Of a DNA stretch of 33,631 bases, positions 8,445 through 16,702 are shown one piece after another (position 1 is the stretch's first letter; each line of letters opens with the position of its first letter). Position numbers and translations under genes: made by a program. The notes beneath the pieces are model-generated. The model saw only the letters and a program-made list of their open reading frames with translations. It was not told where the DNA came from and searched no databases. The DNA is from a virus, in the IMG/VR virus record IMGVR_UViG_3300046817_000694, positions 1 to 33,631 of that record; one strand, 5' to 3'.

Positions 8445-9548
8445 ATGAACGCTAAAAAGCTGATCAATCGGGTTCCCCTTCTGGCGCTTTTCTATCTGCT
8501 TGGCGCGTCCTTCGCAAGCGCGCAAGGCACGCTAAACGTAATGCTCACGCAACAATTCTCGTTTTCCGGGTGCAGTACGACCGGCCAAGCATGCGGAACC
8601 CCACTTTCTGGCGGTCTTTTATATTTCTATCAAGTTGGAACGGTGGCAACCCCTCAGAATTCTTTTCAAGACACCGCTTTGACAATTCTTAATCCATGGC
8701 CTTTGTCTCTTGATGCCAATGGCAGAGTTCCTCCATTTTATCTAGCTAATGGTTCTATTCACGTCAGATTGACAGATGCCAGCGGCATCGTTCAATTCGA
8801 TGTGCCGTCCACTTTGGTCATTGGCCCTTCCGGTGGCGGCGGCGGTGGTTCCGGCATTGATCCGACCACGATTGCGTCAACCGGGGACATCAAGTTCCGG
8901 GCTACGTCCGAGACGATAGCGGGATGGGTCAAGCTCAATGGTCTTACGGTTGGATCGGGTTCGTCTGGAGCTACTGGTCGCGCCAATGCGGATACACAAC
9001 AGCTTTTCACGCATTTATGGGTTAACTGTCCTAACGCCCACTGTCCGGTAAGTGGAGGACGTGGCGGCACAGCGGCGGGTGACTTCAATGCCAACAAGAC
9101 AATTACGGTCCTAGACTTGCGTGGCAGAGCCCCCTGGGGGCTTGATGACATGGGAGCTTCTGCCTCTGGGCGTCTTCCTGCCGGTAACGTGACAAGCGGC
9201 AGCGGCGATACAGCGATTACTCCCAATGCGACAGGTGGCGAAGCAAATCACGTTCTTACTACAGCCGAGATGGCAGCTCATCAGCATAATGTATATTTTT
9301 CTGATCCAGGGCATACGCATCAATTTGCTGCGGCAGCGTTAGGGCAGCCGGGCGGAACAGATTTTTCCAGTGCTCCAGGAAATCTTTTATCAAATATAAC
9401 TTCGTCAACTGGTGCCAATAATTCTGTAGTTGGATGGGTTGGAAGTTCCCCAGGTACAAATGATTCCTTGACAGGTGGGGTGGGTAGCAATTCACCGCAC
9501 AACAATATGTCCCCGTTCATCCTCGGAAGCTGGTACATGAAATTATAG
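8445..9548 (+). CDS. Tail-collar-domain fibre protein with N-terminal signal peptide
   Basis: This 367-residue protein has an N-terminus with Lys/Arg, a hydrophobic core (LLALFYLLGASFASA) and an AxA cleavage site followed by Gln, typical of a Sec signal peptide. The mature part begins with a beta domain (about 27-130) and a Gly-rich linker (GPSGGGGGGSG). A tail-collar-type C-terminus follows: WVKLNG, TITVLDLRGRAPWGLDDMG, a His-rich AHQHN and GHTHQF region, and the terminal NNMSPFILGSWYMKL. That ending is common in short tail fibres (T4 gp12-like and related). Receptor binding is the likely role. An export signal is unexpected for a virion protein assembled in the cytoplasm. Spacing to the previous gene is 16 nt, with AGAGAG upstream. 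Confidence 0.75.
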   Translation: MNAKKLINRVPLLALFYLLGASFASAQGTLNVMLTQQFSFSGCSTTGQACGTPLSGGLLYFYQVGTVATPQNSFQDTALTILNPWPLSLDANGRVPPFYLANGSIHVRLTDASGIVQFDVPSTLVIGPSGGGGGGSGIDPTTIASTGDIKFRATSETIAGWVKLNGLTVGSGSSGATGRANADTQQLFTHLWVNCPNAHCPVSGGRGGTAAGDFNANKTITVLDLRGRAPWGLDDMGASASGRLPAGNVTSGSGDTAITPNATGGEANHVLTTAEMAAHQHNVYFSDPGHTHQFAAAALGQPGGTDFSSAPGNLLSNITSSTGANNSVVGWVGSSPGTNDSLTGGVGSNSPHNNMSPFILGSWYMKL

Positions 9549-9556
9549 GTTGTGAG

Positions 9557-10276
9557 ATGTACATCTTTCCTGTCCAGCTTCAGACGTTCAGCAATAGAGA
9601 AGACTGTCTCTTGACTGTGTCGATCTTTGATGACGACACAGGTCAGGCGGTCGATCTGGATTTCACCACAGTAGCAAATATGTTGCCGTTTACAGCAGCG
9701 GCATGGACGGTGACGGATGGTGCGATTGTCACGACGTCGGCAACCTCGATCACTATCCCGGTCTATCCGATTGGCAACCAGCTTTCCGCGCTATCGCTGA
9801 CGGTCGGGACTGGGCTCGCCATCGCTGCCGGCGATCCCATCAGAATACAGGACACGGCAACCGGCCTGAATTTCCTCACCGGCTATGTGCTGTCCTACAC
9901 CTCGTCCAACGGTGCGCTATCGGTCCAGATCGGATGCACGTTCGACTTCGAGATCAGGCGCACTGGGCCCCGGTTCACGACCGGTGGCTACACGCCATAT
10001 TTCGATTTCGGGGTGCCTGATGAGTACGGGCCTATCTTGCAGGCTCAACTCGGCACTGGCATCCAGATCATCGATGTGGGGATCATACAAATCCTGATCC
10101 CGGCTGCGACGTTCCAAAAGCTGCGTGGCGGCACTTATCAGGCGGCGCTCATCATGTCGGACTCGGTCAATACCCGGCAGGTGTTCGTTGCCAATCTCCC
10201 GGTTGCCCATGGCGGCGTAGGCAAGGTGCCGATTGCGAACGCCTCTGCTAACCCATACAATCCGAACATCTTTTGA
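9557..10276 (+). CDS. Unknown beta-rich phage protein (tail region)
   Basis: This 239-residue protein has no signal peptide or membrane helix. It is composed mainly of short beta strands: DCLLTVSIFDDDTGQAVDL, ISITIPVYP-like strands, and LSVQIGCTFDFEIRR. The opening resembles immunoglobulin-like domains that phages use to connect tail parts. It lies 8 nt after the collar fibre and 12 nt before the next gene, in one transcription unit. I do not recognise the family. A structural or adaptor role in the tailspike complex is inferred from location. Confidence 0.6.
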   Translation: MYIFPVQLQTFSNREDCLLTVSIFDDDTGQAVDLDFTTVANMLPFTAAAWTVTDGAIVTTSATSITIPVYPIGNQLSALSLTVGTGLAIAAGDPIRIQDTATGLNFLTGYVLSYTSSNGALSVQIGCTFDFEIRRTGPRFTTGGYTPYFDFGVPDEYGPILQAQLGTGIQIIDVGIIQILIPAATFQKLRGGTYQAALIMSDSVNTRQVFVANLPVAHGGVGKVPIANASANPYNPNIF

Positions 10277-10288
10277 TCGGAACAGCCG

Positions 10289-10867
10289 ATGACGCTGCCA
10301 GCAAATATCCGGGTCAATACAGGGGTTCCCTTCCCGTCTCTCGTGACGAGTACGGCGCCTGTTACCATCACTAAGAAGAACGGTATATGGACGGCGGGGC
10401 TCTCCTTTAATGTGATTGGTCAGCAAATCCCGCCTCTACAGGATTATCCAACGGATTATTTATTGTTGTTTGATGCAAATCGACAGACATTCTTCAAGAT
10501 GTCTCTGGCTACATTGATTTCTAATATTGTTCCACAAAATGTCCCTCCCATCCGCATGGCAGCATCCAATCCGACGATTGCTGCAACAAATTCCGATGTA
10601 GAGATAGGCGTCGATACTAGAACAACGTCTGTATCTGTTACGTTGCCAAGTGCTGCCTCGTGGGCATTGTCAAACCAAAACGGCGTATCGCTTACCTTGG
10701 TAGACATATTTGGAAATTCACTAGCAAATAACATAACCCCAGTTCTTAATGGAGGAGATATATTCTACTATGCTGGCGTACCTAAAGTTCAAGCCGACTA
10801 TGGAGTATTGGGACTTAGGCCCGCCGGATCGCCTATAAACGGATGGTACATAAAAGGAATAGACTGA
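10289..10867 (+). CDS. Unknown phage tail-region protein
   Basis: This 192-residue beta-rich protein lacks a signal peptide. An early segment, GVPFPSLVTSTAPVTITKKNG, is followed by WTAGLSFNVIGQQIP and DYLLLFDANRQTFFKMSLATL. The C-terminal half has VSVTLPSAASWALSNQNG and ends with SPINGWYIKGID. The 'pass through strand, then NGWYIKG' pattern is often seen in small phage tail or base proteins of unknown function. Its TGA overlaps the ATG of the tailspike gene (ATGA), so translation of the spike is probably coupled to it. This could be a spike-attachment or chaperone protein, which is inference from coupling. Confidence 0.58.
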   Translation: MTLPANIRVNTGVPFPSLVTSTAPVTITKKNGIWTAGLSFNVIGQQIPPLQDYPTDYLLLFDANRQTFFKMSLATLISNIVPQNVPPIRMAASNPTIAATNSDVEIGVDTRTTSVSVTLPSAASWALSNQNGVSLTLVDIFGNSLANNITPVLNGGDIFYYAGVPKVQADYGVLGLRPAGSPINGWYIKGID

Positions 10868-13467
10868 TGCTTAGGGTTATTCTTGCTTCCATTCTTGCGG
10901 CAGTTTGTACGACTGCTACATACGCACAGTCATCTGCCGTATTGCCCGGGAATTCCGTGTGGGGAAATCCGACCGGCGCCCGTGCTCAGGCAAAGCCGAT
11001 GTTGCTGGCCAATCCGCCCTTTGCTCCAAGCGCAACAGTGGATACGACGAACGCCGCCAACATCACGAGCGGGATATTGCCTATCCCTCGACTGTCTGGC
11101 TCCTACACTGGCATCACGGGCACCGGAACGCTTGTGGCAGGGGCGACTGGGGCAGGCTTCACGGTCGATCTAGGAACATCCACCGTGCTCGGGGTTCTGA
11201 CTGTTCCCAATGGCGGAACCGGAGCTGCGACATTTACGCCCAACCTTCCACTGATCGGCAACGGTGCAAGCGCGATTGCGCAAGGTAGCAGTAGCGGCAA
11301 CACCACTAAATTTGCGACAGTAACCGGAGCCTTTACGCCGGGCGATTGCGTCAGCATTGATGCGAGTGGGAATGTCGTGGCGGCCGGCGGCGCGTGTACG
11401 ACAGGCGGCGGCGGCGGCACGGTTGCGGCGTCCACGATTGGGCAGGTTCCAGTCTACACAGCGGCTACGACGGTCACGGGCAATCCTGCGCTCACCTCTA
11501 GTGCCGGCGCTCTGACGGTCGGCGTTCCCAACACAACGCTCGGAACGATCACGCTCGAGGGCAATGCTAGCGGTGCTGTGACGATCCAGCCGCAGGCGGT
11601 AGCAGGGGGGTGGAATTTTAATCTACCGACTAGCGCGGGAACCGCGGGACAGGTGCTGACTTCGCAAGGTGGCGGATCAACCGCGATGACGTGGACGAGC
11701 GTCAGCGGTGCCTCTGGCGTCGTCAGTGCCGGCTCGATCAATCAATTGGCTTGGTATGCCGCCAATGGCAGCACGGTGTCTGGCCTCGCGACCGCCAACA
11801 ATGGAACGCTCGTCACTTCGGCTGGTGGGGTTCCCTCGATCGGCTCGACATTGCCGTCTGCGGTGCAGAGCAACATAACATCGCTTGGTACGATTACTTC
11901 AGGGGTGTGGAACGGCACGGCTATTACAGGGTCGAACATTGCAGCCAATACAGTTACAAACTCCAATCGGGCGCAGATGTCAGCGACTACAACTTCATGC
12001 AATTCGACTGGCTCGACAGCCAATGCTACGGATTGCAGTGTCGCTACGATGCAGACCATGCTTGGTTTGCCAACGGCTTTTTCTGTAACGAGAGCGAATA
12101 TTCCAACAACCAGTTTTCCATCTACATTGAATTCGTTTGTGTCTGCTGGATATGCAACCGCCAACGATAGGGGTGCCGGTTGTATTTACGTGCGTGGCAC
12201 GAGCGCCAGTCCCGGAGCTATTCAGGATGCAGGAAGTAATTATTGGGGATTACCTATTGGAAAAGCATATGACGTTGGTTGCTTTGGCGCAAAAATGGAC
12301 GGAATCACAAATGACACGGTGGCCGTTCAGGCGGCATTGAATGCTCCCCCTACTGGAGCCGGAACGACAAGACTTGTAACCTTTCCCGGTGGCACAACAA
12401 TCCTGGATTCGGTTGTCATTCCGTCCAATACAACAGTGCGCGGCAGTGGCAAGACGGTGATACAAGCCGGCGCTACCACTACACAGATATTCATTATTAC
12501 GGATGCGGTGGAAATAATCAATGTTCTTATAGAAGATTTTCATTTTGTTTCCTCGACCGGAGAGACAGGAGTACAAACTGCCGGCGCCTTTGTGATATTT
12601 AACAATTGTTATAATTGTGAGTTGGGAAAGTTTTTTGCAAACGGTGCCTGGGATGTGGTGATTATCGAGGGAACCAACAATTCGAATGTTCGCGTCCATG
12701 ATGCGTATATTTTTGGCACAGTCGATGCCGGAATTACGGTATCCGGAGGAGCTGATCAATATATCCATCACGTAGTAATGAACAATCAACGCCCGCCGGC
12801 CGATGCCACTGGGGGCACCCAGCCTAATTACGGCATCAAGGTGACAAACACCGGAGGACTTTGGGTATCCGATAGCGATATTTCATATTCAGGCAACGGA
12901 ATTGGTTTGGTCCCTACGTCAGGTCGGGTTGAAAATGTGTTTATTGGAAACACAGCGATTGACAGCAATAATGGTCAAGGATTGCTCCTGCAACCCACCT
13001 CCGGAGCGAATGTTTACAGTGTATTTTTAACCAATTCCTGGACCTCTAACTCGCGCGGGTCTGGTATATATAGCGCTTGTTCAGGTGGCGGCACCGTTGA
13101 CGGTGTAGTAGCTGTGGGAAATCGCGCTATAAATAACGGAGGCCATGGGGCCGAAATACATTGCGGAAGCCATTACACTTTCAATGGAAGTTCGTGGGTT
13201 GGTAATTCCAATCCTGGTAATGGTGGCGCTGGTGGAGTTCTAAATGGAATCTCCATATTCAGTGGGGTAAGCCACGTTACGGCCATCAGCAATACATTTG
13301 CTGGTTTCGGGCAGACAAATTTCCAGGCAAATGGCATTGTCATTCAGGGGCCGTCTAACGATTATTATAACATTTATCTCAATGATTGCACGGGTGGATA
13401 TTCGCTATCATGTGTTGCTGACGGCGGAACCGGAACACATAAGAACATCGGATTAAATCTCCCGTGA
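10867..13467 (+). CDS. Beta-helix tailspike (pectate-lyase-like) with signal peptide
   Basis: This 866-residue protein is started at the ATG overlapping the previous stop; an ATG 24 nt upstream would bury the signal. Residues 1-20 are a Sec-type signal (LRVILASILAAVCTTATYA, then Gln). Residues 20-400 carry fibre-type repeats (VPNGGTGAATFT, GSINQLAWYAANGSTVSG, LGTITSGVWNGTAITGSNIA). From about residue 470 a pectate_lyase_3-type right-handed beta-helix starts with GCFGAKMDGITNDTVAVQAAL. It continues through ladder repeats (VENVFIGNTAIDSNNGQGLL) to the C-terminus. Such spikes bind and often cleave surface polysaccharide or capsule. The catalytic residues cannot be assigned by eye. The stop overlaps the endolysin GTG. 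Confidence 0.8.
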   Translation: MLRVILASILAAVCTTATYAQSSAVLPGNSVWGNPTGARAQAKPMLLANPPFAPSATVDTTNAANITSGILPIPRLSGSYTGITGTGTLVAGATGAGFTVDLGTSTVLGVLTVPNGGTGAATFTPNLPLIGNGASAIAQGSSSGNTTKFATVTGAFTPGDCVSIDASGNVVAAGGACTTGGGGGTVAASTIGQVPVYTAATTVTGNPALTSSAGALTVGVPNTTLGTITLEGNASGAVTIQPQAVAGGWNFNLPTSAGTAGQVLTSQGGGSTAMTWTSVSGASGVVSAGSINQLAWYAANGSTVSGLATANNGTLVTSAGGVPSIGSTLPSAVQSNITSLGTITSGVWNGTAITGSNIAANTVTNSNRAQMSATTTSCNSTGSTANATDCSVATMQTMLGLPTAFSVTRANIPTTSFPSTLNSFVSAGYATANDRGAGCIYVRGTSASPGAIQDAGSNYWGLPIGKAYDVGCFGAKMDGITNDTVAVQAALNAPPTGAGTTRLVTFPGGTTILDSVVIPSNTTVRGSGKTVIQAGATTTQIFIITDAVEIINVLIEDFHFVSSTGETGVQTAGAFVIFNNCYNCELGKFFANGAWDVVIIEGTNNSNVRVHDAYIFGTVDAGITVSGGADQYIHHVVMNNQRPPADATGGTQPNYGIKVTNTGGLWVSDSDISYSGNGIGLVPTSGRVENVFIGNTAIDSNNGQGLLLQPTSGANVYSVFLTNSWTSNSRGSGIYSACSGGGTVDGVVAVGNRAINNGGHGAEIHCGSHYTFNGSSWVGNSNPGNGGAGGVLNGISIFSGVSHVTAISNTFAGFGQTNFQANGIVIQGPSNDYYNIYLNDCTGGYSLSCVADGGTGTHKNIGLNLP

Positions 13468-14825
13468 CCGATCCTCTTGATGTAATGCGGCAGATCACCG
13501 GCACTACCGAGGCCTCGGCTAATAGCACGATTGTAAGTTGGGCCAAGAAGGTCGGCGAGCTATTTCCCGACATGGCGTCGTATTGTGCCAACTATACCAG
13601 CAGCACGATTGCGTGGTGCGGCGAGTCGATGGGCTACTGCATGGCGATGTGCGGCATTCGGCCGCCATACAATCCGTCCGATGATACCGGGAGCTTCTTC
13701 TACGCGCTTTCGTGGCGAGGTTTTGGCACCCCTGTCTCTTCCCCGCAGCCCGGCGATGTGCTGGTGTTTGCGTGGTCCGGTGGCGGTCATCACGTCACGT
13801 TTTACGAGAGTACGCAGGGGTCTTCCTACGTATGCCGCGGGGGGAACCAGAGCGATTCGGTTCGACTTTCGACTTTCCCGGCCTCGAGCTGCATTGCCAT
13901 ACGGAGGCCGCCGGCCGTTTCGGCAATACCTGTAACTGCGCCAATCGGAGCGCCGGTGACGATGCATAGCGGCATTACTGCCACGATGTTCGGCGGTTCG
14001 TCCGATCCGAACACATCTGCCTATGATGGCCACGTCATCACGGACACCGAGCTCGGCGTCGCGCTGCCCTATCACTTCAAGGGCGCGAGGCCTCAGGTCC
14101 GCGTCTGGAAGGATAGCCGTTCGGTCATTTGCTCCATCGTTGACGTCGGGCCCTGGAACACGAACGATCCCTATTGGCAGACCAACGCCCGCCCGCAGGC
14201 CGAGAGCGGAACCGACATGAGCGGCCGGCACACCAATCTCGCTGGCATCGACCTGACGCCCGCCGCAGCCAAGATACTTGGCATAGACGGCAAGGGCATC
14301 GTGAGTTGGGAATTCGTAGACGACACGCCCGCACAGAAGGAGCCAACACCCGTGGCACAAATCGACATCAACGCTATTTTGGCGGCGATCCAGCCGCAAA
14401 TCCAGGCTCTCATCCAGCAGGCTGTCGCCCAAGCGGCGGCGAATGCTGCACCCCCTGCGGCGTCCGTCCCGGTGGTCATCGCCCCGCCGCCGATTGTCGC
14501 ACCCACGGCGCCTGTACAGATCACCATGGCCAGCACGATCGCGCATATCGAGCCGGTGCTGACGCTATTCAACAAGTCTATCGCCGGCTTCATTCCGCCG
14601 CCCTATAACCTTATCCCGTTGGGATTGGCAGGGGTTGGCCACATCATCGCGGCAAGCAGCGGACAAGTTCAAGCGACGCCGGATAGCATCGGACAGGCGG
14701 TCAACGATATCGCCCAGGCCGGTCTCGGCGGCCTTCATGCTGGCGGCATCAATCTTCCTCCCTGGCTCACGGCCGTTCTCGGAGCGCTACATCCGGTCGC
14801 CACAGTCGATCCGGCTGCCAAATGA
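13464..14825 (+). CDS. Endolysin: NlpC/P60-like (TIGR02594) plus RlpA-like DPBB domain
   Basis: This 453-residue protein has a GTG start overlapping the previous TGA (GTGA). Residues 1-150 match the TIGR02594 cysteine peptidase/amidase fold, with TIAWCGESMGYC (candidate catalytic Cys52), PQPGDVLVF and GGGHHVTFYE (His109/His110). Residues about 168-290 resemble a double-psi beta-barrel of the RlpA type (GITATMFGG, VWKDSRSVICSIVDVGPW, then LTPAAAKILGIDGKG). Residues 300-453 are Ala/Pro-rich, then hydrophobic (FIPPPYNLIPLGLAGVGHIIA). It probably cleaves peptidoglycan at lysis. It lacks a signal peptide, so export depends on the holins downstream. Which of the two folds is catalytic is not settled. 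Confidence 0.78.
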   Translation: MTDPLDVMRQITGTTEASANSTIVSWAKKVGELFPDMASYCANYTSSTIAWCGESMGYCMAMCGIRPPYNPSDDTGSFFYALSWRGFGTPVSSPQPGDVLVFAWSGGGHHVTFYESTQGSSYVCRGGNQSDSVRLSTFPASSCIAIRRPPAVSAIPVTAPIGAPVTMHSGITATMFGGSSDPNTSAYDGHVITDTELGVALPYHFKGARPQVRVWKDSRSVICSIVDVGPWNTNDPYWQTNARPQAESGTDMSGRHTNLAGIDLTPAAAKILGIDGKGIVSWEFVDDTPAQKEPTPVAQIDINAILAAIQPQIQALIQQAVAQAAANAAPPAASVPVVIAPPPIVAPTAPVQITMASTIAHIEPVLTLFNKSIAGFIPPPYNLIPLGLAGVGHIIAASSGQVQATPDSIGQAVNDIAQAGLGGLHAGGINLPPWLTAVLGALHPVATVDPAAK

Positions 14826-15037
14826 GCCTGTACTGGACCATGCTCTTTGTGGGCTTTGCGGTCCTCGCGATCGCGGGCGAGACATATGCCCTGCAGACCA
14901 ATCGGACCACGATGAGCCGGTACATCTGGAACGCCAGCAAGGCATTCCCCCCGCTGCCGCTATTCGTTGGCTTGGTCGCTGGGTTCTTGTTCTGTCATTT
15001 CTTTTGGGGCGGAATAGTGTACTTTGCTCCCCCATGA
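14822..15037 (+). CDS. Small two-TM membrane protein, possible holin
   Basis: This 71-residue protein has two hydrophobic segments (about 4-22, LYWTMLFVGFAVLAIAG; and about 45-66, PLFVGLVAGFLFCHFFWGG) separated by a polar loop with TNRTTMSRYIWN. The ATG overlaps the endolysin stop (ATGA), and its own stop overlaps the next ATG. Size, topology and position directly after the endolysin fit a class II holin or a lysis accessory protein. The sequence does not match a holin family that I recognise. Confidence 0.62.
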   Translation: MSLYWTMLFVGFAVLAIAGETYALQTNRTTMSRYIWNASKAFPPLPLFVGLVAGFLFCHFFWGGIVYFAPP

Positions 15038-15207
15038 CTATGCCGGATCACAACAATGAACTCAGAGAGCGCTTGCATCGCGTCGAGGTGAAATTGGAGA
15101 ACTTGACTATTGTGGTTGCGCGGGGGCGTGGCATTTTGATCACAATAGGTGTTATCTTTGGGGCGGTTGCAGGTTCGCTGCTATCTTGGGTATTGCGCAA
15201 CAATTGA
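15034..15207 (+). CDS. XhlA-like small membrane protein (coiled coil + one TM)
   Basis: This 57-residue protein starts at the ATG that overlaps the upstream stop. Residues 5-30 form an amphipathic coiled-coil helix (NNELRERLHRVEVKLENLTI). A single membrane helix (about 34-53, ILITIGVIFGAVAGSLLSWVL) and a short RNN tail follow. This layout is that of the haemolysin XhlA family, small phage membrane proteins that act with a holin in lysis (as in Bacillus PBSX). It sits between two other membrane proteins in the lysis cassette. The call rests on topology and context more than sequence identity. Confidence 0.62.
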   Translation: MTMPDHNNELRERLHRVEVKLENLTIVVARGRGILITIGVIFGAVAGSLLSWVLRNN

Positions 15208-15218
15208 AAGGATACCTC

Positions 15219-15584
15219 ATGGCCACCGATACTCGCTCTCCTATCCCCCTAGATATGATTGGCGGCATCCTGCGTGCCGTCGTGCCGCCAGCGCTCGCTT
15301 ATGTGGTCGCCAAAGGATGGATTCCGCAGGAGTCGGTGGGCGATGTTCTGGCGGCATTGTCGGCTGTCGGGGCGGCTATCTGGTCGGTCTACAATAAGAC
15401 CGACTCATCGAAGATCGCCGCGGTGGAGGCCATTCCGGATGTGTCGAAGATCGTTGCCGTGGCTTCGCCAAATCCCGATGGAGCTGTTGCGGCGGCAGCG
15501 GATGATCCAAGCCGGCCGAAGGTTATCAACTCCGCCATGCCGTCTTCGGCCGCAACCGCGGCCAGCCGTAGGGTGACGATATGA
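15219..15584 (+). CDS. Pam3-gp28-like putative holin
   Basis: The ATG at 15219 is preceded by GAAAGGA and fits better than an in-frame GTG-type start further left. The 121-residue product has two hydrophobic stretches: MIGGILRAVVPPALAYVVAKGW and VGDVLAALSAVGAAIWSVYNK. An Ala/Asp-rich soluble tail with AIPDVSKIVAV follows. This arrangement is the signature of the Pam3-gp28 family of phage holins common in alphaproteobacterial phages. It would form the inner-membrane hole for the endolysin. Its TGA overlaps an ATG that opens a 19-codon remnant. Confidence 0.7.
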   Translation: MATDTRSPIPLDMIGGILRAVVPPALAYVVAKGWIPQESVGDVLAALSAVGAAIWSVYNKTDSSKIAAVEAIPDVSKIVAVASPNPDGAVAAAADDPSRPKVINSAMPSSAATAASRRVTI

Positions 15585-15640
15585 GCCAACCTCATCGAAT
15601 TGCAGGTGCCGGGCACGTTCATCGGAGCGGGATAAGGTGA
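15581..15640 (+). pseudogene. 19-codon remnant carrying a frameshifted copy of the downstream lipoprotein segment
   Basis: An ATG overlapping the holin stop opens a 19-codon frame that ends on the start of the next gene (ATGA both sides). It contains the first copy of a repeat also found at 15745-15788. In the second copy the bases read as QPHPVELQVPGTFIG within a longer gene. Here a 5-nt gap after QPH shifts the frame, and the ELQVPGTFIG part is left in another frame that ends in TAA soon after. It is best read as a broken partial duplicate, kept perhaps because the overlaps preserve translational coupling. Confidence 0.4.
15587..15625 (+). repeat. 39-bp direct repeat, copy 1
   Basis: Nine bases (15587-15595) plus thirty bases (15596-15625) are identical to 15745-15753 and 15759-15788; copy 1 lacks 5 bases (CCCGT) in between. 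It lies inside the 19-codon remnant. Confidence 0.85.
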
Positions 15641-15900
15641 TGAGCATTTTTCTCGTCGTCATCCTCATCTTGCTCATTCTCGGGTGCCGAAACGAACAAA
15701 GCAGCTATTGCGGACGCTCTGTCAGCGAACACGCCGTGATGGATCAACCTCATCCCGTCGAATTGCAGGTGCCGGGCACGTTCATCGGTCTTAACCCGCG
15801 GGGATGGGGTCCTCTGATCCTGCAGCCCTGCCAATGCCGTGCGTGCGTCCGCATCCGAGCCTTCAACGAGGGGAGGCTTGCGAAAGAGGCTGACCGATGA
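15640..15900 (+). CDS. Small membrane-anchored/lipoprotein-like protein in lysis cassette
   Basis: This 86-residue protein begins with a hydrophobic run (SIFLVVILILLILGC). The Cys at about residue 16 follows Leu-Gly, a weak lipobox. There is no Lys/Arg before the core, so a plain membrane anchor is equally possible. The remainder holds QPHPVELQVPGTFIG and a CQCRACVR cysteine cluster. A small lipoprotein beside holins and an Rz-like protein could be the outer-membrane spanin (Rz1-like), but sequence evidence is weak. Its stop overlaps the next ATG (ATGA). Confidence 0.5.
   Translation: MSIFLVVILILLILGCRNEQSSYCGRSVSEHAVMDQPHPVELQVPGTFIGLNPRGWGPLILQPCQCRACVRIRAFNEGRLAKEADR
15745..15788 (+). repeat. 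39-bp direct repeat, copy 2 (with 5-bp insertion)
   Basis: This copy is in the frame of the small membrane/lipoprotein gene and encodes QPHPVELQVPGTFIG. The spacing between copies is about 158 bp. Confidence 0.85.
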
Positions 15901-16022
15901 AGCGCGCCCTTTACCTCAACGGATCGAAATGGGCTGACCTCGGCCCGGAGCGCGACTTACGCTGGCTCTGCCTGATCGCCCATATCGCGATGATCGTCTG
16001 CGGGGGGTGCCGTGACCGATGA
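15897..16022 (+). CDS. 41-residue Arg/Cys-containing membrane peptide
   Basis: The ATG overlaps the previous stop (ATGA) and the frame ends 11 nt inside the next gene. The product has a polar N-terminal half (LNGSKWADLGPERDLR) and a hydrophobic segment WLCLIAHIAMIVCGGC followed by RDR. No family is recognised. It is called a gene because it fills the gap exactly, with coupled overlaps on both sides. A chance ORF cannot be excluded. Confidence 0.4.
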   Translation: MKRALYLNGSKWADLGPERDLRWLCLIAHIAMIVCGGCRDR

Positions 16023-16449
16023 ATCCACGCAGCCATGGATCGTTCGAAATCCCGTTGTCATTACGGCGCTGATTTCATACGCTTTTGGCGTTTTTGCGTG
16101 GGGCTGGCACATCAGCGAAGTAGTATCGGTTGAAACCGAGCGGGGAATACAACGCAATGAGCGCGTTATGGAAGATGCGCGCCGCATCGGTGTGTTAGAA
16201 CAGCAAGTTCCTATTTTATCTGCGCTCGTGGTTCGCATGACTGCCGTGGAGAAGGAAAACGACTCCCAGAGTCGCCGCATAGACACCATGGACAGCCAGG
16301 GCACGAGGATGCTGACGACGGTCGAGAACCGGCAGTCCGACGTGCTGACGCGCCTTGCTCGCATCGAGCAGTATGTGGTGGAAAACAACAAGCGGCTTGA
16401 CGGCATTGAGCAAGCAATTCGGACATTACAAGTGCCTCACCCGCCGTAA
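16012..16449 (+). CDS. Rz-like type II membrane coiled-coil protein (i-spanin candidate)
   Basis: This 145-residue protein has a GTG start. A short cytoplasmic N-terminus is followed by one membrane helix (about 14-35, VVITALISYAFGVFAWGWHI). A long charged coiled-coil domain to the C-terminus (RNERVMEDARRIGVLEQQV, VENRQSDVLTRLARIEQYV) then follows. This is the topology of Rz-type inner-membrane spanins, which bridge to an outer-membrane lipoprotein and fuse the two membranes at the last step of lysis. It lies in the lysis cassette, close to a possible lipoprotein partner at 15640. Phage coiled-coil anchors of other function have the same shape. Confidence 0.58.
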   Translation: MTDESTQPWIVRNPVVITALISYAFGVFAWGWHISEVVSVETERGIQRNERVMEDARRIGVLEQQVPILSALVVRMTAVEKENDSQSRRIDTMDSQGTRMLTTVENRQSDVLTRLARIEQYVVENNKRLDGIEQAIRTLQVPHPP

Positions 16450-16501
16450 GGAAATTTCTGTGATATGGGTCACGCCGAATAGGCTCCACGCGAGTTACCC
16501 T

Positions 16502-16702
16502 ATGGCGAACGGCGACAGATCGAAGCACTCCGAGAAGCCGCTCGTCGGGACTGAAAATGCTATCGTCCGTGAAATAATCGAGACTTACGAGCGCCGGCGA
16601 TGGTTGCGTGAGAGGGCTGACATATGGGCGCGGTGGGCGCTGGCTATTATACCGATAGCAATCACTATCTATGTGACATGGCAGGCGAGAGGTGGCAGGT
16701 GA
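16502..16702 (+). CDS. Small single-TM protein, unknown
   Basis: An ATG at 16502 gives 66 residues: a hydrophilic N-terminus with SEKPLVGTENAIV, a charged helix (REIIETYERRRWLRERADI) and one membrane helix (WARWALAIIPIAITIYVTW). A GTG at 16460 would add 14 residues. The stop overlaps a GTG of the next gene (GTGA). It is another link in the run of small membrane proteins. No family is recognised. Confidence 0.5.
   Translation: MANGDRSKHSEKPLVGTENAIVREIIETYERRRWLRERADIWARWALAIIPIAITIYVTWQARGGR

Noticed and set aside
7751-8467. 238-codon open frame on the - strand under the ejection protein
   Set aside because: It starts with a hydrophobic stretch that looks like a membrane segment. That part, however, overlaps the 8429-8444 spacer and the fibre signal sequence, and the rest is a shadow of the + strand gene with poor composition.
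12250-12789. 179-codon - strand frame within the tailspike gene
   Set aside because: It lies opposite beta-helix coding sequence with normal codon use on +, and no ribosome site is visible.
15957-16406. 149-codon - strand frame opposite the Rz-like gene
   Set aside because: Ser/Arg/Thr-rich composition is typical of an antisense shadow of a coiled coil, and the + strand product has a clear topology.
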